From contig CAYWPG010000009.1 in NCBI GenBank assembly GCA_964460035.1, positions 1 to 64,000 of the forward strand: 64,000 nt of DNA, read 5' to 3'. Position numbers and translations under genes: made by a program. Below are positions 49,525 to 59,655 of the stretch, piece after piece. This stretch comes from CAYWPG01 sp964460035 (lineage in GTDB: Bacteria; Pseudomonadota; Gammaproteobacteria; Nitrococcales; AK92). The notes beneath the pieces are model-generated. The model did no database searches and was not told where the DNA came from. It saw nothing but the letters and a program-made list of their open reading frames with translations. Position 1 is the stretch's first letter. Every line of letters starts with the position of its first letter.

Positions 49525-51657
49525 TCAATCGTCGGAATGACGCGCTTGCAGGCGCTGATCGAGGCTCTTATGGGCGGCGCTCAGCATGCGCAGGTCCGCC
49601 ACTATGGCAGCGGCGCTCTCCAGCAAGGTGTCGGGCATATCGTCCAACTTGCGCTCTTCGTCGAGCTTGGCGAGCGGCTCCAGCCCATAGGCCGCCCGCC
49701 GCCGGTTAAGGTACTTGAGCTGTTCGGCCTGCAGGCGCTCGCGCTCGGCCCGGCGGGCGCTTTCGGTAAGCGGTACGACCGTTCGCTGCTGCTGCAGGCT
49801 GCGCAAATACGCATACTCTTCGGCCAAAGCCTTGAAGGCGGGGTTCGTCGCGGCGCGCTCTTCGTGCCGTTTGCGCAGCTGCGGCAACAGTTCGTCGATT
49901 AGGGGGTCGCGGCGATAAGCCAGCGGCTTGATCGAACCCCAGCGCAAGGCGTTGGGCACGCTGGTTTCGCCGAACTCCTGAGCGTCGACAGGGCTGGGCA
50001 ACGGAATGTCGGGCTCTACTCCCAACTGTTGAGTGCTGCCGCCGCTGACACGGTAGAACTGGGCAATGGTGAGTTTGAGCCGACCCATGGGCGTTCTGTT
50101 GCGCCGCAGCCCGAAGTGGTCGAGGTCGATCAAGTTCTGTACGGTTCCCTTGCCGAACGTCTGCTGCCCGATCACGACACCGCGGCCGTGATCTTGAATG
50201 GCTGCCGCGAAGATCTCCGAGGCAGAGGCGCTGAAGCCATCGACCAATACCGCTAACGGCCCCTTGTAGGCTACGCCTTCATTGGCGCCGTTATCGCGCA
50301 GGACCTCGATCTCGCCGTCGCTGCGCCGTACCTGCACCACCGGAGCACCGGGCAGGAACAAGCCGGTCATGTCGGTGGCCTCGCGCAATGAGCCGCCGCC
50401 ATTGCCGCGCAGGTCGATTATCAGGCCGTCTATCCCTTCCCGCTCGAGCTGTTCGATCAGGCGACGGACGTCGCGAGTCGTGCTGCGATAGTTGCGGTCG
50501 CCGGCATCGGCGGCATGAAAGTCCATATAGAACACGGGCACAGTGATGACGCCGATGCGCTGCTTGTCGGGACCACTGCCCACTTCTATGCGCTTTGCTT
50601 GCGCTGCCTGCGCTTCGAGTTGGATTTCGTTGCGCACCAGCTTGATGATCTGCGGAGCCGTATCGCCGGTTGCCGGCAGCACCTGCAGGCGTACCACCGA
50701 CTCTTTGGGGCCGCGGATCAGGTCCACCACGTCCTCCAGGCGCCATCCGACCACATCGACCATCTCGCCGGTCTCGCCCTGGCCAACGCCCAGAATACGG
50801 TCGCCGGGGTGCAGCTGCCCGCTCAGGGCCGCGGGACCGCCGGTTACCAGCTCGACGACCTCGGTCATGTCGTTCTCGCTACGCAGTACGGCGCCTATGC
50901 CTTCCAGCGACAAGCGCATATGAATGTCGAAGTTCTCCGACTGCCGCGGCGACATGTAGGCGGTGTGCGGATCGAAAGTCTGCGCCCAGGCGTTCATGTA
51001 GATCTCGAACACGTCGTCCGCCGTGTACTGATTGGTGACACGGCCGATGCGCTCGTAACGGGCGGTGAGGACTTCTTTGACCTTGTCCCAGTCTTGGTCG
51101 GCCAGGCGCAGGGTGATCGCATCGTGCATCACCCGCTTGCGCCAGAGCTCGTCGAGTTCCGCCCGATTCGCCGCCCAAGGGGCCTTGGAACGGTCCAGCT
51201 CGATGACATCGTCGTCCTTGAACTGCAGGTCTTTCTGTAGCAATGCCTTGGCATACTCGACGCGTTCCTGCACGCGCTGCTGGTACCGGTGGAAGATGCG
51301 AAACGCTCCGGTCATGTCGCCGGTGCGGAAGCTGTTGTCGAGCTGGTCGCGGTAACGATGGAAGCTCTCGATGTCTTCGGCCAGAAAGAAATAGCGGTCT
51401 CGGTCCAACGAGCGCAAATACGCTTCGAAGACCGTTTTGGACAGGGCGTCGTCGATGACTTGTCGGCGGTAATGATGGGCCGAGAGCAGATCGCCGATCA
51501 GCCGTGCCTTTTGAACGTGGGCGGGCTCGGGCGCGAGCGGCGCCGGGCCGCTCGGTTCTTCTGCCGCCAGGTTGAAGTGGCCGCCAGCCAGCCCGAGGCC
51601 CAGCGCTAGCAGGGTCAGCAACATCAGGCCGCGGTAGCGATTACGCATCCAAGTCAT
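49525..51657 (-). CDS. prc: Tail-specific protease Prc (C-terminal processing peptidase)
   Basis: Periplasmic S41 serine protease that degrades SsrA-tagged proteins and processes PBP3 and MepS in E. coli. 710 aa (E. coli 682). N-terminal signal/anchor (~8-25); helical N-domain; PDZ domain (~250-325, with LHPGDRILGVGQG); protease core with the Ser-Lys dyad Ser478 (GFSASASEIF) and Lys503 (TFGKGTVQ); C-terminal DUF3340-like region. pepN lies 38 bp upstream on the same strand. Confidence 0.97.
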   Translation of the reverse strand: MTWMRNRYRGLMLLTLLALGLGLAGGHFNLAAEEPSGPAPLAPEPAHVQKARLIGDLLSAHHYRRQVIDDALSKTVFEAYLRSLDRDRYFFLAEDIESFHRYRDQLDNSFRTGDMTGAFRIFHRYQQRVQERVEYAKALLQKDLQFKDDDVIELDRSKAPWAANRAELDELWRKRVMHDAITLRLADQDWDKVKEVLTARYERIGRVTNQYTADDVFEIYMNAWAQTFDPHTAYMSPRQSENFDIHMRLSLEGIGAVLRSENDMTEVVELVTGGPAALSGQLHPGDRILGVGQGETGEMVDVVGWRLEDVVDLIRGPKESVVRLQVLPATGDTAPQIIKLVRNEIQLEAQAAQAKRIEVGSGPDKQRIGVITVPVFYMDFHAADAGDRNYRSTTRDVRRLIEQLEREGIDGLIIDLRGNGGGSLREATDMTGLFLPGAPVVQVRRSDGEIEVLRDNGANEGVAYKGPLAVLVDGFSASASEIFAAAIQDHGRGVVIGQQTFGKGTVQNLIDLDHFGLRRNRTPMGRLKLTIAQFYRVSGGSTQQLGVEPDIPLPSPVDAQEFGETSVPNALRWGSIKPLAYRRDPLIDELLPQLRKRHEERAATNPAFKALAEEYAYLRSLQQQRTVVPLTESARRAERERLQAEQLKYLNRRRAAYGLEPLAKLDEERKLDDMPDTLLESAAAIVADLRMLSAAHKSLDQRLQARHSDD

Positions 51658-51695
51658 CTCTTTCTCGCTGTTATGCCGACAGGGTTAGAACGGGT

Positions 51696-54326
51696 TCACC
51701 CAGCCAGGCTACGTGAGACAATCTCGCGCACATCCTTAGATAATGTTGGCGTTGCCAAGATTCGCTCAAGCTCTTTCTTCATCTTCTGCTGGCGCTCGTC
51801 ATCGTAACGCCGCCACCGGCTCAGCGCGGTAACCAGCCGTGCCGCCACTTGCGGGTTGATGGCGTCGAGTTCGATAACGCGGTCGGCCAGGAACGTATAG
51901 CCTGCGCCGTCGGCTCCGTGGAAACGGGCCGGGTTGAGCTGGACAAACGCGCCGATCAAAGCCCGCACCTTGTTGGGGTTGCGTAGCTCGAAGGCAGGAT
52001 GCTCGCTCAGTCGACGCACTCGTGCCAGTGTGTCTGCCCTGCGCGACAGCGCTTGCACGCGGAACCACTTATCCACCACCAGCGGCTCATGACGCCACTG
52101 CTGGTAGAAGTCTTCGAGCGCTGTCTCGGCGACCTTGGTTTCAGTGTCGGCCAGAAGCGAGAGCGCCGCAAGTTTGTCGGTCATATTGTCAGCTTCGCGA
52201 TACTGACGCTCGCACAGCTCCCTAGCGTAGTCATCGTTGCGGCTAGCCAGGTAATCGAGGCAAAGGTTCTTCAGCCGGCGGGCTCCGGCGCCGCCGTCGC
52301 TGTCCGCGCCGGCCGGGCGGGCGGCGAGGCGCTCGTAGTGCGCTTGCCACAGCTCCCGCAATGCTTCGGCAAGCTGGCGGCGCAGTTGTTCGCGGCTGTT
52401 ATGTATGCGAATCGGATCGATAACGGCGACTTGCTCGGCCAGGTAGCCTTCGCTAGGCAGCGTCAACGCTTCGGCAACGAAAGCGGGATCGAGCTCGGGC
52501 AACTCCAGCGTACGGCGCGCCGCATCGACCAACTGCTGAGGCACCGTAGCGACCCCGGTCTCCAGCCATTGCAGGAGCAGCTTCACCATCAGACGCTGAC
52601 CCGCTTCCCAGCGGTTGAATGGGTCATTGTCGTACGCGAACAGGAACGCCAGGTCGTCGTCGGAATAGGGGAATTCCAGCCGCACCGGCGCAGAGAACCC
52701 CCGTAACAGCGAGGGCACGGGGCGTTGGGCGATGTCCGAAAAGCGGAACCGGTGCTCCGCCTCCCGCAGCTCCAGCACGCGCTCGGTGCCCGCTGCCTGG
52801 GCTTCCCCTTCCAGGCGCAGCGGCAATGGCTTGCCGTCCTGGCCGATCAGGGCCACGGTGAGCGGGATATGGAACGGCTCCTTGTGCGGTTGGCCCGGCG
52901 TTGGCGGGCAACTTTGGCGCACGGTCAGAGTGTAGTGCCCCGTCTCGGGTTCGTGATGTTCTTCTACCTGCACTAATGGGGTGCCGGCCTGACTGTACCA
53001 GCGGGAGAACTGCGAGAGATCCACCCCGTTAGCGTCAGCCATGGCTGCCAGGAAATCGTCGCAGGTCACGGCCTGCCCGTCATGGCGCTGGATGTACAAG
53101 TCCATGCCGCGGCGGAAACCCTGCTCGCCGAGCAGGGTGTGGTACATGCGTATGACCTCCGCGCCCTTGTTGTAAACCGTGGAGGTGTAGAAGTTGTTGA
53201 TCTCCACATACTGGTCCGGCCTGACCGGATGCGCCATGGGACTGGCATCCTCGGCGAACTGATGACTGCGCAGGATGCGCACGTCGTTGATGCGCTTGAC
53301 CGCGGCCGACCCGGTGGAGGCGCTGAACTGCTGCTCGCGAAAGACCGTCAGGCCTTCCTTGAGGCTGAGCTGGAACCAGTCGCGACAGGTGACGCGGTTG
53401 CCAGTCCAGTTGTGGAAGTACTCGTGCCCGATCACCGCTTCCACGTTCTCGAAATCGGTGTCGGTGGAGGTCGCGGGCGAGGCGAGCACGTACTGGGTGT
53501 TGAAGATGTTCAGTCCCTTGTTCTCCATGGCACCCAAGTTGAAGTCGCCCACCGCGACGATCATGTAGATGTCGAGATCGTACTCCAGTCCGTAGGTTTC
53601 CTCGTCCCAGCGCATAGCGTGCTTGAGCGATTCCATGGCATGGGCGGTCTTGTCTATGTTGCCGTGCTCGGTGTAGATCTCGAGCCGGACTTTGCGGCCC
53701 GAAGCCGTGGTATACGTATCGCGGCGGCAGTCCAGATCGCCCGCCACAAGAGCGAACAGGTAACTCGGCTTGCGGAACGGATCCTCCCAGCGGACCCAGT
53801 GGCGGCCATCGCCATGATCGCCGCGCGCTACCGGATTTCCGTTGGAGAGCAGGACAGGGTATTTGTCCTTGGGCGCGCTGATGGTGGTGGTGTAGCGCGC
53901 CATGACATCGGGCCGGTCGGGAAAGTAGGTTATACGGCGAAACCCTTCGGCTTCGCACTGGGTGCAGAATATGCCGCCGGACTTGTACAGCCCTTCCAAC
54001 GAGGTGTTGAGATGAGGCTGCAGGCGCGTCACCACCTCGATCTCGAACCGCTCCGGCACCCGGTGTATCGTCAAACCCTCGGCGGTGTGCAGATAATCGT
54101 CTAGCTGCAACTTGAGCCCGTCCAGCTTGAGCTCGATCAGCTCCATCTTCTCGCCGTGCAGGTGCAGCGGTTGTGGTTCGACATCGGGGTTGCGTTCCAG
54201 GCGAAGGCGGGAACGCACGTAGGTGTATTCCTCCCCAAGATCGAAGTTCAGGTCTATGGTGTCGACCAGATACGCTGGCGGCGTATAGTCCTTACGGAAG
54301 ATGGCCTTAGGCTGTGTGTCCGTCAT
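51696..54326 (-). CDS. pepN: Aminopeptidase N
   Basis: M1-family zinc aminopeptidase with broad N-terminal specificity, cytosolic. 876 aa (E. coli 870). GAMEN exopeptidase motif at 265-269; zinc site HEYFH with His301, Glu302, His305 and Glu324 in LKEGLTVFRE; four-domain layout ending in the helical C-terminal domain (from ~550). aagg ribosome-binding site before the ATG. It is read with prc. Confidence 0.98.
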   Translation of the reverse strand: MTDTQPKAIFRKDYTPPAYLVDTIDLNFDLGEEYTYVRSRLRLERNPDVEPQPLHLHGEKMELIELKLDGLKLQLDDYLHTAEGLTIHRVPERFEIEVVTRLQPHLNTSLEGLYKSGGIFCTQCEAEGFRRITYFPDRPDVMARYTTTISAPKDKYPVLLSNGNPVARGDHGDGRHWVRWEDPFRKPSYLFALVAGDLDCRRDTYTTASGRKVRLEIYTEHGNIDKTAHAMESLKHAMRWDEETYGLEYDLDIYMIVAVGDFNLGAMENKGLNIFNTQYVLASPATSTDTDFENVEAVIGHEYFHNWTGNRVTCRDWFQLSLKEGLTVFREQQFSASTGSAAVKRINDVRILRSHQFAEDASPMAHPVRPDQYVEINNFYTSTVYNKGAEVIRMYHTLLGEQGFRRGMDLYIQRHDGQAVTCDDFLAAMADANGVDLSQFSRWYSQAGTPLVQVEEHHEPETGHYTLTVRQSCPPTPGQPHKEPFHIPLTVALIGQDGKPLPLRLEGEAQAAGTERVLELREAEHRFRFSDIAQRPVPSLLRGFSAPVRLEFPYSDDDLAFLFAYDNDPFNRWEAGQRLMVKLLLQWLETGVATVPQQLVDAARRTLELPELDPAFVAEALTLPSEGYLAEQVAVIDPIRIHNSREQLRRQLAEALRELWQAHYERLAARPAGADSDGGAGARRLKNLCLDYLASRNDDYARELCERQYREADNMTDKLAALSLLADTETKVAETALEDFYQQWRHEPLVVDKWFRVQALSRRADTLARVRRLSEHPAFELRNPNKVRALIGAFVQLNPARFHGADGAGYTFLADRVIELDAINPQVAARLVTALSRWRRYDDERQQKMKKELERILATPTLSKDVREIVSRSLAG

Positions 54327-55111
54327 GGCGATAGGACCTTTGGCGAGATGGGTGGTGCAGGTTGAGGAGATTTGGTTCGCTGAAGCGCGTATCTCAATGG
54401 GAGCTAGCTTAACGCCAATGACCGAGAACGCCTAGGCTGGCGGCGCCCGCCCAGCTCTAGGGACTACGGCTTGTTCCACCCGGTTTGCACCCGCATCGGC
54501 GTCGCGTGCCGAGTAGACAAGACAGGCCTGGCTCTACCAGAGACTCTAATATGGGATACGCTGGGCAGGCATAGACGATCCGAGAGTGCAAGTGCTTGAT
54601 CTATGGACGGTCTGGTCCCTGCCGGCCTGGCAGGAGACCGGCGTGCGACGCCTTTCGACAAGTGCCCACGGGGGGCGGGCACATCTGTCTTAAGCGCTAG
54701 CGGCGCCTCAGATGTTGATGTATTCCTTATTTTGACCCGCTTATCCGGTGTATCTTCGACTGCTTGAATACCGGCAGGCGGTGTGGGGCAACCCGTATGC
54801 GGTCGCCTTGCGGTGATGCCGAGCGACGCTCTTGGCAGACCTCGCCGGTATCCGGGCGGCCAGCCCAGCTTCGGCCGCTGCTTCGCTTTTCAATGGCTTA
54901 CGCCATCACAAGAGCGGGGTGCATGCCCCAGCTTTGGGAGGCGCCGCACCATGGCTGCGTCACTTCCGGCTGAGGGTTCACGAACTGTGGCCGCGACTCG
55001 GCTCGCGGGATCGGACGCGTGCACGTGGCATGCGGCCGCCTCTGAGTTGAGTTGGGGTGCATTAGAGAGCTTCGCAAGAGAGAAGCTCCTTAGTCAGGGG
55101 GTGAGCTGAGC
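54327..55111. other. Large intergenic region between pepN and the hydrolase gene
   Basis: 785 bp with no recognisable gene. Open frames in 54760-55109 have no ribosome-binding site or known motif. It contains inverted repeats: gtgccc/gggcac (54663-54682), acatctg/cagatgt (54681-54715), and atggc/gccat with a 4-nt loop (54893-54906). gcgggcacatct at 54675-54686 also occurs at 43758-43769. A TTGACC at 54733-54738 lacks a matching -10. It may be a decayed gene or repeat-rich spacer. Confidence 0.5.
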
Positions 55112-55954
55112 ATGTTTGCATTGCTGGATTACATGGGCCTTGGGCAAGCGTCGGCCGAAACCTACGAGCTCGAGGTCCTTAGTGAAGTGCCAGCACAGGA
55201 AGCATCTGCCACGCCGATCGTATTCGTGCACGGGGCGTACTTCGGGGCTTGGTGCTGGCAGGAGCATTTCTTGCCGTACTTCGCCGCGCGCGGTTATCAC
55301 GCCCATGCGCTGAGCCTGCGTGGGCACGGCAACAGCGGTGGCCACGAGCGCTTGAACGCGTTCGGAATCGACGATTATGTCCGGGATCTGGCAATGGTGG
55401 TCGAGCGCTTCGAGCGCCCTTGCATACTGGTTGGCCACTCCATGGGCGGTATGGTCGTGCAGAAGTATCTGGAGCGGCACGAGGCGCGCGCAGCGGTGCT
55501 CATGGCATCGGTGCCGCCGAGCGGCTTGACGGGTTCCGTGGCGCGGCTGATGACTACCGACCCCTTGCTGTTGCTGCGCATGTCCATGATCCATGTGGGA
55601 AATCCCACACCGGAAGACTTGGATATCGCGCGCCGCACGGTTTTCTCAGAAGACATCTCCGACGAGGACCTGCGACGCTTCGCTCGCAACATACAGAGCG
55701 AGTCTCACCGCGCGATTTGGGATATGACCGTGGGCAATCTGCCGCGTCGCTGGCGCATTACGCCGCCGCCGATGCTGGTGCTGGGCGCCGAGCACGACGC
55801 GCTGTTCTCGCCCGCGATGGTGCGTGCTACTGCCCGTACCTACGGCACCGAGGCCGAAATTTTCCCGAATATGTATCACGGCATGATGCTGGAGCGTGGC
55901 TGGCAGGCGGTCGCCGACCGCATCATCGAGTGGATCGACGAGCACGGGTTCTGA
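55112..55954 (+). CDS. Alpha/beta hydrolase
   Basis: 280-aa alpha/beta-hydrolase fold enzyme. Nucleophile elbow VGHSMGG with Ser110; oxyanion motif HG (40-41) in VFVHGAYFGAWCW; probable acid Asp229 (GAEHDALFS) and catalytic His256 (MYHGMML). A helical cap runs from ~135 to 215. No signal peptide. The substrate cannot be told from the sequence; lipase, esterase or haloperoxidase-like members look alike. It stands alone, convergent with ndh and separated from pepN by 785 bp. Confidence 0.9.
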   Translation: MFALLDYMGLGQASAETYELEVLSEVPAQEASATPIVFVHGAYFGAWCWQEHFLPYFAARGYHAHALSLRGHGNSGGHERLNAFGIDDYVRDLAMVVERFERPCILVGHSMGGMVVQKYLERHEARAAVLMASVPPSGLTGSVARLMTTDPLLLLRMSMIHVGNPTPEDLDIARRTVFSEDISDEDLRRFARNIQSESHRAIWDMTVGNLPRRWRITPPPMLVLGAEHDALFSPAMVRATARTYGTEAEIFPNMYHGMMLERGWQAVADRIIEWIDEHGF

Positions 55955-55979
55955 CCGGCGGGCAAGCTTCGATCGGTCG

Positions 55980-56004
55980 TGGCGGACTGCCTTCGGCACC
56001 GCCA
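55980..56004. terminator. Hairpin between convergent hydrolase and ndh
   Basis: tggcgg (55980-55985) pairs with ccgcca (55999-56004), with an inner tgcc/ggca stem around a 3-nt loop. No T tract; tentative bidirectional terminator. Confidence 0.4.
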
Positions 56005-56024
56005 AGCCGGCCACGGCTGCGGCG

Positions 56025-57332
56025 TCAATGCAGCTTGAGGCGGGTTTTCACCGGCCTGGTCAACCAGTTGCCTATTGTCAGCACCGCGGTCCTGAAGCCG
56101 CCGTGCAGGGCCGCGAGGTGCTTTTTGTAAAGCGAGGCGTAGGCGAGACGGGCAATGGTGCCTTCGATCATGAGTCCGCGAATGGCTGCTCCCATCAAAC
56201 GCCCGACCGCCTGATGGCCGCTATCCAGCGAGATCAGCGAGCCTCGGTCGCGGTAGACGAACTGCGGCAGCGCTTGTCCGCGCAGTCGCCGTTCCAGCGC
56301 CTTGGCCAGAAAACTTGCCTGTTGAGAAGCCGCCTGCGCGCGCGGCGGCACGATGCGATCGGTGTCGGGTTGTGGGCAGGCGGCGCAGTCCCCTATGGCG
56401 AAGATGTTCGGGTCGCGGGTGGTCTGCAGGGTGAGCGTGGTAACCAGCTGATTGCTGCGATTGGTCTCCAGGCCCAGGTCGGCGAGGAAGTCGGGCGCTT
56501 TGATGCCCGCCGCCCAGACCTTTATGGCGGCCGGAACGCGTCGTCCTTTATCGGTATGGACGGCGGTCTTGTCTATGGCCGTTACCCGCTCGCCAGTGAT
56601 CAACTCTATGCTCATTTGCTGCAGCTGCTGCGCGGTCTTGAGCGCCAGATCTTCGGCCAAGGGGGGCAGGATACGGGGCGCGCCTTCGATGATGGTCAGC
56701 TTGAGGTCGCGTACCGGATCGATGTGCGAGAGTCCGTAGTAGACGGCGCGTTGGGCCGCGCCGCGCAGCTCCGCGGCTAGTTCCACGCCCGTGGCGCCAG
56801 CCCCGATGATGGCGATCCTCAAGGTTTCCCGCCGGCCGGGATTGGCCTGAGCGCGCAGCAGGACATGCATCATTCGCTGGTGAAAGCGCTCTGCATCGAG
56901 CAGCGTGTCCAGGTTCAGGCAATATTCCTTGGCGCCCTCTATGCCGAAGTGGTTGCTGATGCTGCCCACTGCGATGACCAGCGTATCGTAGGGGATGCTT
57001 CTGGCCGGAACGATCTCGGCGCCATTGCGGTCGGTGACTGCTTCCAGAAGGACCTCGCACCGTTCGCGATCGAGACCGCACATACGGCCGACTTGGAAGT
57101 GGAAATGATTGCGGTGGGCTTGCGCGAGGTAGGTGACGGCGTCGGCCTGCGAGTCCAAAGTGCCGGCGGCGACCTCGTGATAAAGCGGCTTCCAGACGTG
57201 CACCAGCTCCGCATCGATCAGCGTGATGTGAGCCGCTCCCCGTTTGCCCAGGCGTCGGCCCAAGCGGCAAGCAAGTTCCAGCCCGCCGGCTCCGCCACCG
57301 ACAATAACGATACGATGTTGAGTCGTCGGCAC
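56025..57332 (-). CDS. ndh: NADH dehydrogenase, type II
   Basis: Non-proton-pumping NADH:quinone oxidoreductase on the inner face of the membrane. 435 aa with a GTG start; gagga lies upstream. FAD motif IVIVGGGAGGLELA (GxGxxG at 12-17), second nucleotide motif IAIIGAGATGVELAAELRG, WAAGIKAPDFL, and FAIGDCAACPQ. The C-terminal region (~385-435) carries the amphipathic membrane-binding segment. Convergent with the hydrolase; 183 bp of gene-free DNA separate its start from the DUF934 gene. Confidence 0.95.
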   Translation of the reverse strand: MPTTQHRIVIVGGGAGGLELACRLGRRLGKRGAAHITLIDAELVHVWKPLYHEVAAGTLDSQADAVTYLAQAHRNHFHFQVGRMCGLDRERCEVLLEAVTDRNGAEIVPARSIPYDTLVIAVGSISNHFGIEGAKEYCLNLDTLLDAERFHQRMMHVLLRAQANPGRRETLRIAIIGAGATGVELAAELRGAAQRAVYYGLSHIDPVRDLKLTIIEGAPRILPPLAEDLALKTAQQLQQMSIELITGERVTAIDKTAVHTDKGRRVPAAIKVWAAGIKAPDFLADLGLETNRSNQLVTTLTLQTTRDPNIFAIGDCAACPQPDTDRIVPPRAQAASQQASFLAKALERRLRGQALPQFVYRDRGSLISLDSGHQAVGRLMGAAIRGLMIEGTIARLAYASLYKKHLAALHGGFRTAVLTIGNWLTRPVKTRLKLH

Positions 57333-57515
57333 GTACTTTGTCCTCAGTCGTTCGCCGCTGCTATCGGCTGCTAGTGCGGGGCGAAGGAGCCCCGCGCAAC
57401 CTGATTATTGTTTGGTTATTAAAGATAGCTCTGTCGTATCGAAGTGCGAGGAGAGCCCGCTTGGAATCGAATCGGCGCCCGGGCTCCTTCCGGGCGCTTG
57501 CGTCAACGCAGGCCG

Positions 57516-58010
57516 TCAAGCCATGCGGCGGCGGCGCCAGACAGGTTCGTGGTGATCCACCGCGGCCTGGTAGCTGAGGGTAAAATCGGAGAACGCAGCC
57601 AGGGCCGACTCCAGAGCTGCCTGATCCGGGAGCTCGAAAGCGTTGATGCCGACCCGATGCATGTAGAACATCTGGTCGCGCAGCACATCGCCCACGGCGC
57701 GCAGTTCGCCGCGGTAGCCAAAGCGCTCGCGCAGCAGGCGGGCGTGCGAGTAGCAGCGGCCGTCTCGAAATTGCGGGAACTCCAGGGCGATGAGAGCGAA
57801 GCGGTGCGCATCGGCCCCGATGTCCTCCGGGCTTACCCACCCATCCACTCGCACGCCCAGCGGGGCGGTACGCGCTAGTAGCTGGTCGCGCGCTTCCTGC
57901 CAGCGCTTCCAGCTGACGATGATCTTGCCTTCCGCCGGCAGGGCCTCTTCATCGTCGATATGACGCCAATCGTCCTCGACGATGCGCATGTCCTTGATGA
58001 TCTTACGCAT
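57516..58010 (-). CDS. DUF934 family protein, sulfite-reductase partner
   Basis: 164-aa protein of the DUF934 family, often annotated as a CysH-type oxidoreductase accessory protein. The chosen start at 58010 (MRKIIKDMRIVEDDWRHI) has aaggag upstream and overlaps the preceding gene by 8 bp; a later Met (57989) is possible. Features: IVSWKRWQEAR and the C-terminal FPQFRDGRCYSHARLLRERF and GDVLRDQMFYMHRVGINAF. The family is almost always directly downstream of cysI-type sulfite reductase; its biochemical role is not established. Confidence 0.9.
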   Translation of the reverse strand: MRKIIKDMRIVEDDWRHIDDEEALPAEGKIIVSWKRWQEARDQLLARTAPLGVRVDGWVSPEDIGADAHRFALIALEFPQFRDGRCYSHARLLRERFGYRGELRAVGDVLRDQMFYMHRVGINAFELPDQAALESALAAFSDFTLSYQAAVDHHEPVWRRRRMA

Positions 58011-59655
58011 AGACCCGCTCCTTGAATGGGGCAATGCCGACGCGGCGGTACGTATCCAGGAAACGTTCGCCTTCGTGGCGATGTTCCACATAAGTTTCCA
58101 GCAAGGCTGCGACGATGTCGGCCACCTCGTCCTTCGGCACGGCAGGGCCGAGGCGATCGCCTAGAGCCGCATCGTTGCCGCTGGAGCCGCCTAGGGTGAT
58201 CTGGTAGAACTCCGAACCCTTCTTGTCGACACCGAGAATACCGATATGGGCGACATGGTGATGCCCGCAGGCGTTCATGCAGCCCGACATGTTGATGCGG
58301 ATGTCGCCCAGGTCGTACACATAGTCCAGGTCGTCGAACTTGCGATGAATGGCTTCGGCGATACCGATAGAGCCGGCATTGGCCAAGCTGCAGAAGTCCA
58401 GGCCCGGGCAGCTGATCATGTCGGTCAGGGTGCCGATATTGGGCGTAGCCAGGTTCAGAGGCGTGAGCGCTTCCCAGAGATCGTAGAGATCCCGTTCGGC
58501 CACGTCCGTCAGCAGCAGGTTCTGTGTGTGACTAACGCGGATTTCGCCGAAGCTGTAGCGATCCGCCAGATCGGCGACGGCGGCCATTTGCTCAGCCGTC
58601 ATATCGCCCGGCGCACGGCCCGGTGCCTTGAGCGATAGAAACACGGCCCGATAACCGGGTTGCTTGTGCGAGTGCACGTTCCGCTGCAGCCAGCGGGCGA
58701 AATGCGGGTTTTCCTCGCAGCGGCGGGCGAGCGTCTCCGGGTCGGCGGCATCGTCGCGGTAGTCGGGGCGGGTGAAGTAACCCTGCATGCGTTCGATGTC
58801 GGCATCCTCCAGCGTGAGCGCCGGATCGTCGCGCAGATGCTCCCACTCGCGTTCGACGCGCGCCCGAAATTCCTCGATGCCCAGCGCCTTGACCAGGATC
58901 TTGATGCGTGACTTGAACAGGTGGTCGCGCCGCCCTTGCAAGTTGTAGATGCGCAGTATGGCTTCCAGGTAGGAGAGCAAGTGCCGCTTCGGCAGGAACT
59001 CGCGCACCACTTCGCCGATGATGGGCGTGCGGCCCAATCCCCCGCCTACCAGCACCTCGAAGCCGACCTCCCCGGTCTCGTTGCGGACCAGTTGCAGCCC
59101 GATGTCGTGTACCTGCGTGGCTGCGCGGTCTTTCGCCGAGCCGCTCACGGCGATCTTGAACTTGCGCGGCAGATAGGAGAACTCGGGGTGCAGCGTCGCC
59201 CACTGACGAATGATCTCGCAGTAGGGGCGAGGGTCCTCGATTTCGTCCTCGGCAACGCCTGCCAGATGATCGGAGGAGATGTTGCGGATGCAGTTGCCGC
59301 TGGTCTGGATGGCGTGCATTTGCACGCTGGCCAGCTCCTCCAGAATGTCCGGGACGCGCTCCAGGGCCGGCCAGTTGTACTGCAGGTTCTGGCGCGTGGT
59401 GAAGTGCCCGTAGCCACGGTCGTAGACGCGGGCGATCTCGCCGAGCTTGCGCAGCTGGCGACTGGAAAGCAGGCCGTACGGGATCGAGACGCGCAACATG
59501 GGCGCGAAGCGCTGGATGTAGAGGCCGTTCATCAGGCGCAGAGGGCGGAATTGCTCCTCGCTGAGCTCCCCGGCCAGATATCGGCGCGTTTGATCACGGA
59601 ACTGCGCCACGCGCTGGTCAACCAGCGCCTGGTCGTATTGATCGTAAATGTACAT
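58003..59655 (-). CDS. cysI: Sulfite/nitrite reductase, siroheme [4Fe-4S] type
   Basis: Assimilatory sulfite reductase hemoprotein, reducing sulfite to sulfide for cysteine synthesis. The start at 59655 (MYIYDQYDQALVDQRVAQF) has gagga upstream. 550 aa. Two ferrite-like repeats with siroheme/cluster ligands C416PGLDFC422 and C459MNAC463 (C-x5-C and C-x3-C), followed by GHHHVAHIG. It pairs with the DUF934 gene as in Pseudomonas. No cysJ flavoprotein, cysG or cysH is in the window, so its electron donor is unknown here; a ferredoxin or nitrite role cannot be excluded. Confidence 0.93.
   Translation of the reverse strand: MYIYDQYDQALVDQRVAQFRDQTRRYLAGELSEEQFRPLRLMNGLYIQRFAPMLRVSIPYGLLSSRQLRKLGEIARVYDRGYGHFTTRQNLQYNWPALERVPDILEELASVQMHAIQTSGNCIRNISSDHLAGVAEDEIEDPRPYCEIIRQWATLHPEFSYLPRKFKIAVSGSAKDRAATQVHDIGLQLVRNETGEVGFEVLVGGGLGRTPIIGEVVREFLPKRHLLSYLEAILRIYNLQGRRDHLFKSRIKILVKALGIEEFRARVEREWEHLRDDPALTLEDADIERMQGYFTRPDYRDDAADPETLARRCEENPHFARWLQRNVHSHKQPGYRAVFLSLKAPGRAPGDMTAEQMAAVADLADRYSFGEIRVSHTQNLLLTDVAERDLYDLWEALTPLNLATPNIGTLTDMISCPGLDFCSLANAGSIGIAEAIHRKFDDLDYVYDLGDIRINMSGCMNACGHHHVAHIGILGVDKKGSEFYQITLGGSSGNDAALGDRLGPAVPKDEVADIVAALLETYVEHRHEGERFLDTYRRVGIAPFKERVYA

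Noticed and set aside
54783..55109. A 108-codon frame upstream of the alpha/beta hydrolase
   Set aside because: Two other frames over the same bases are equally open, none has a ribosome-binding site or motif; treated as non-coding.
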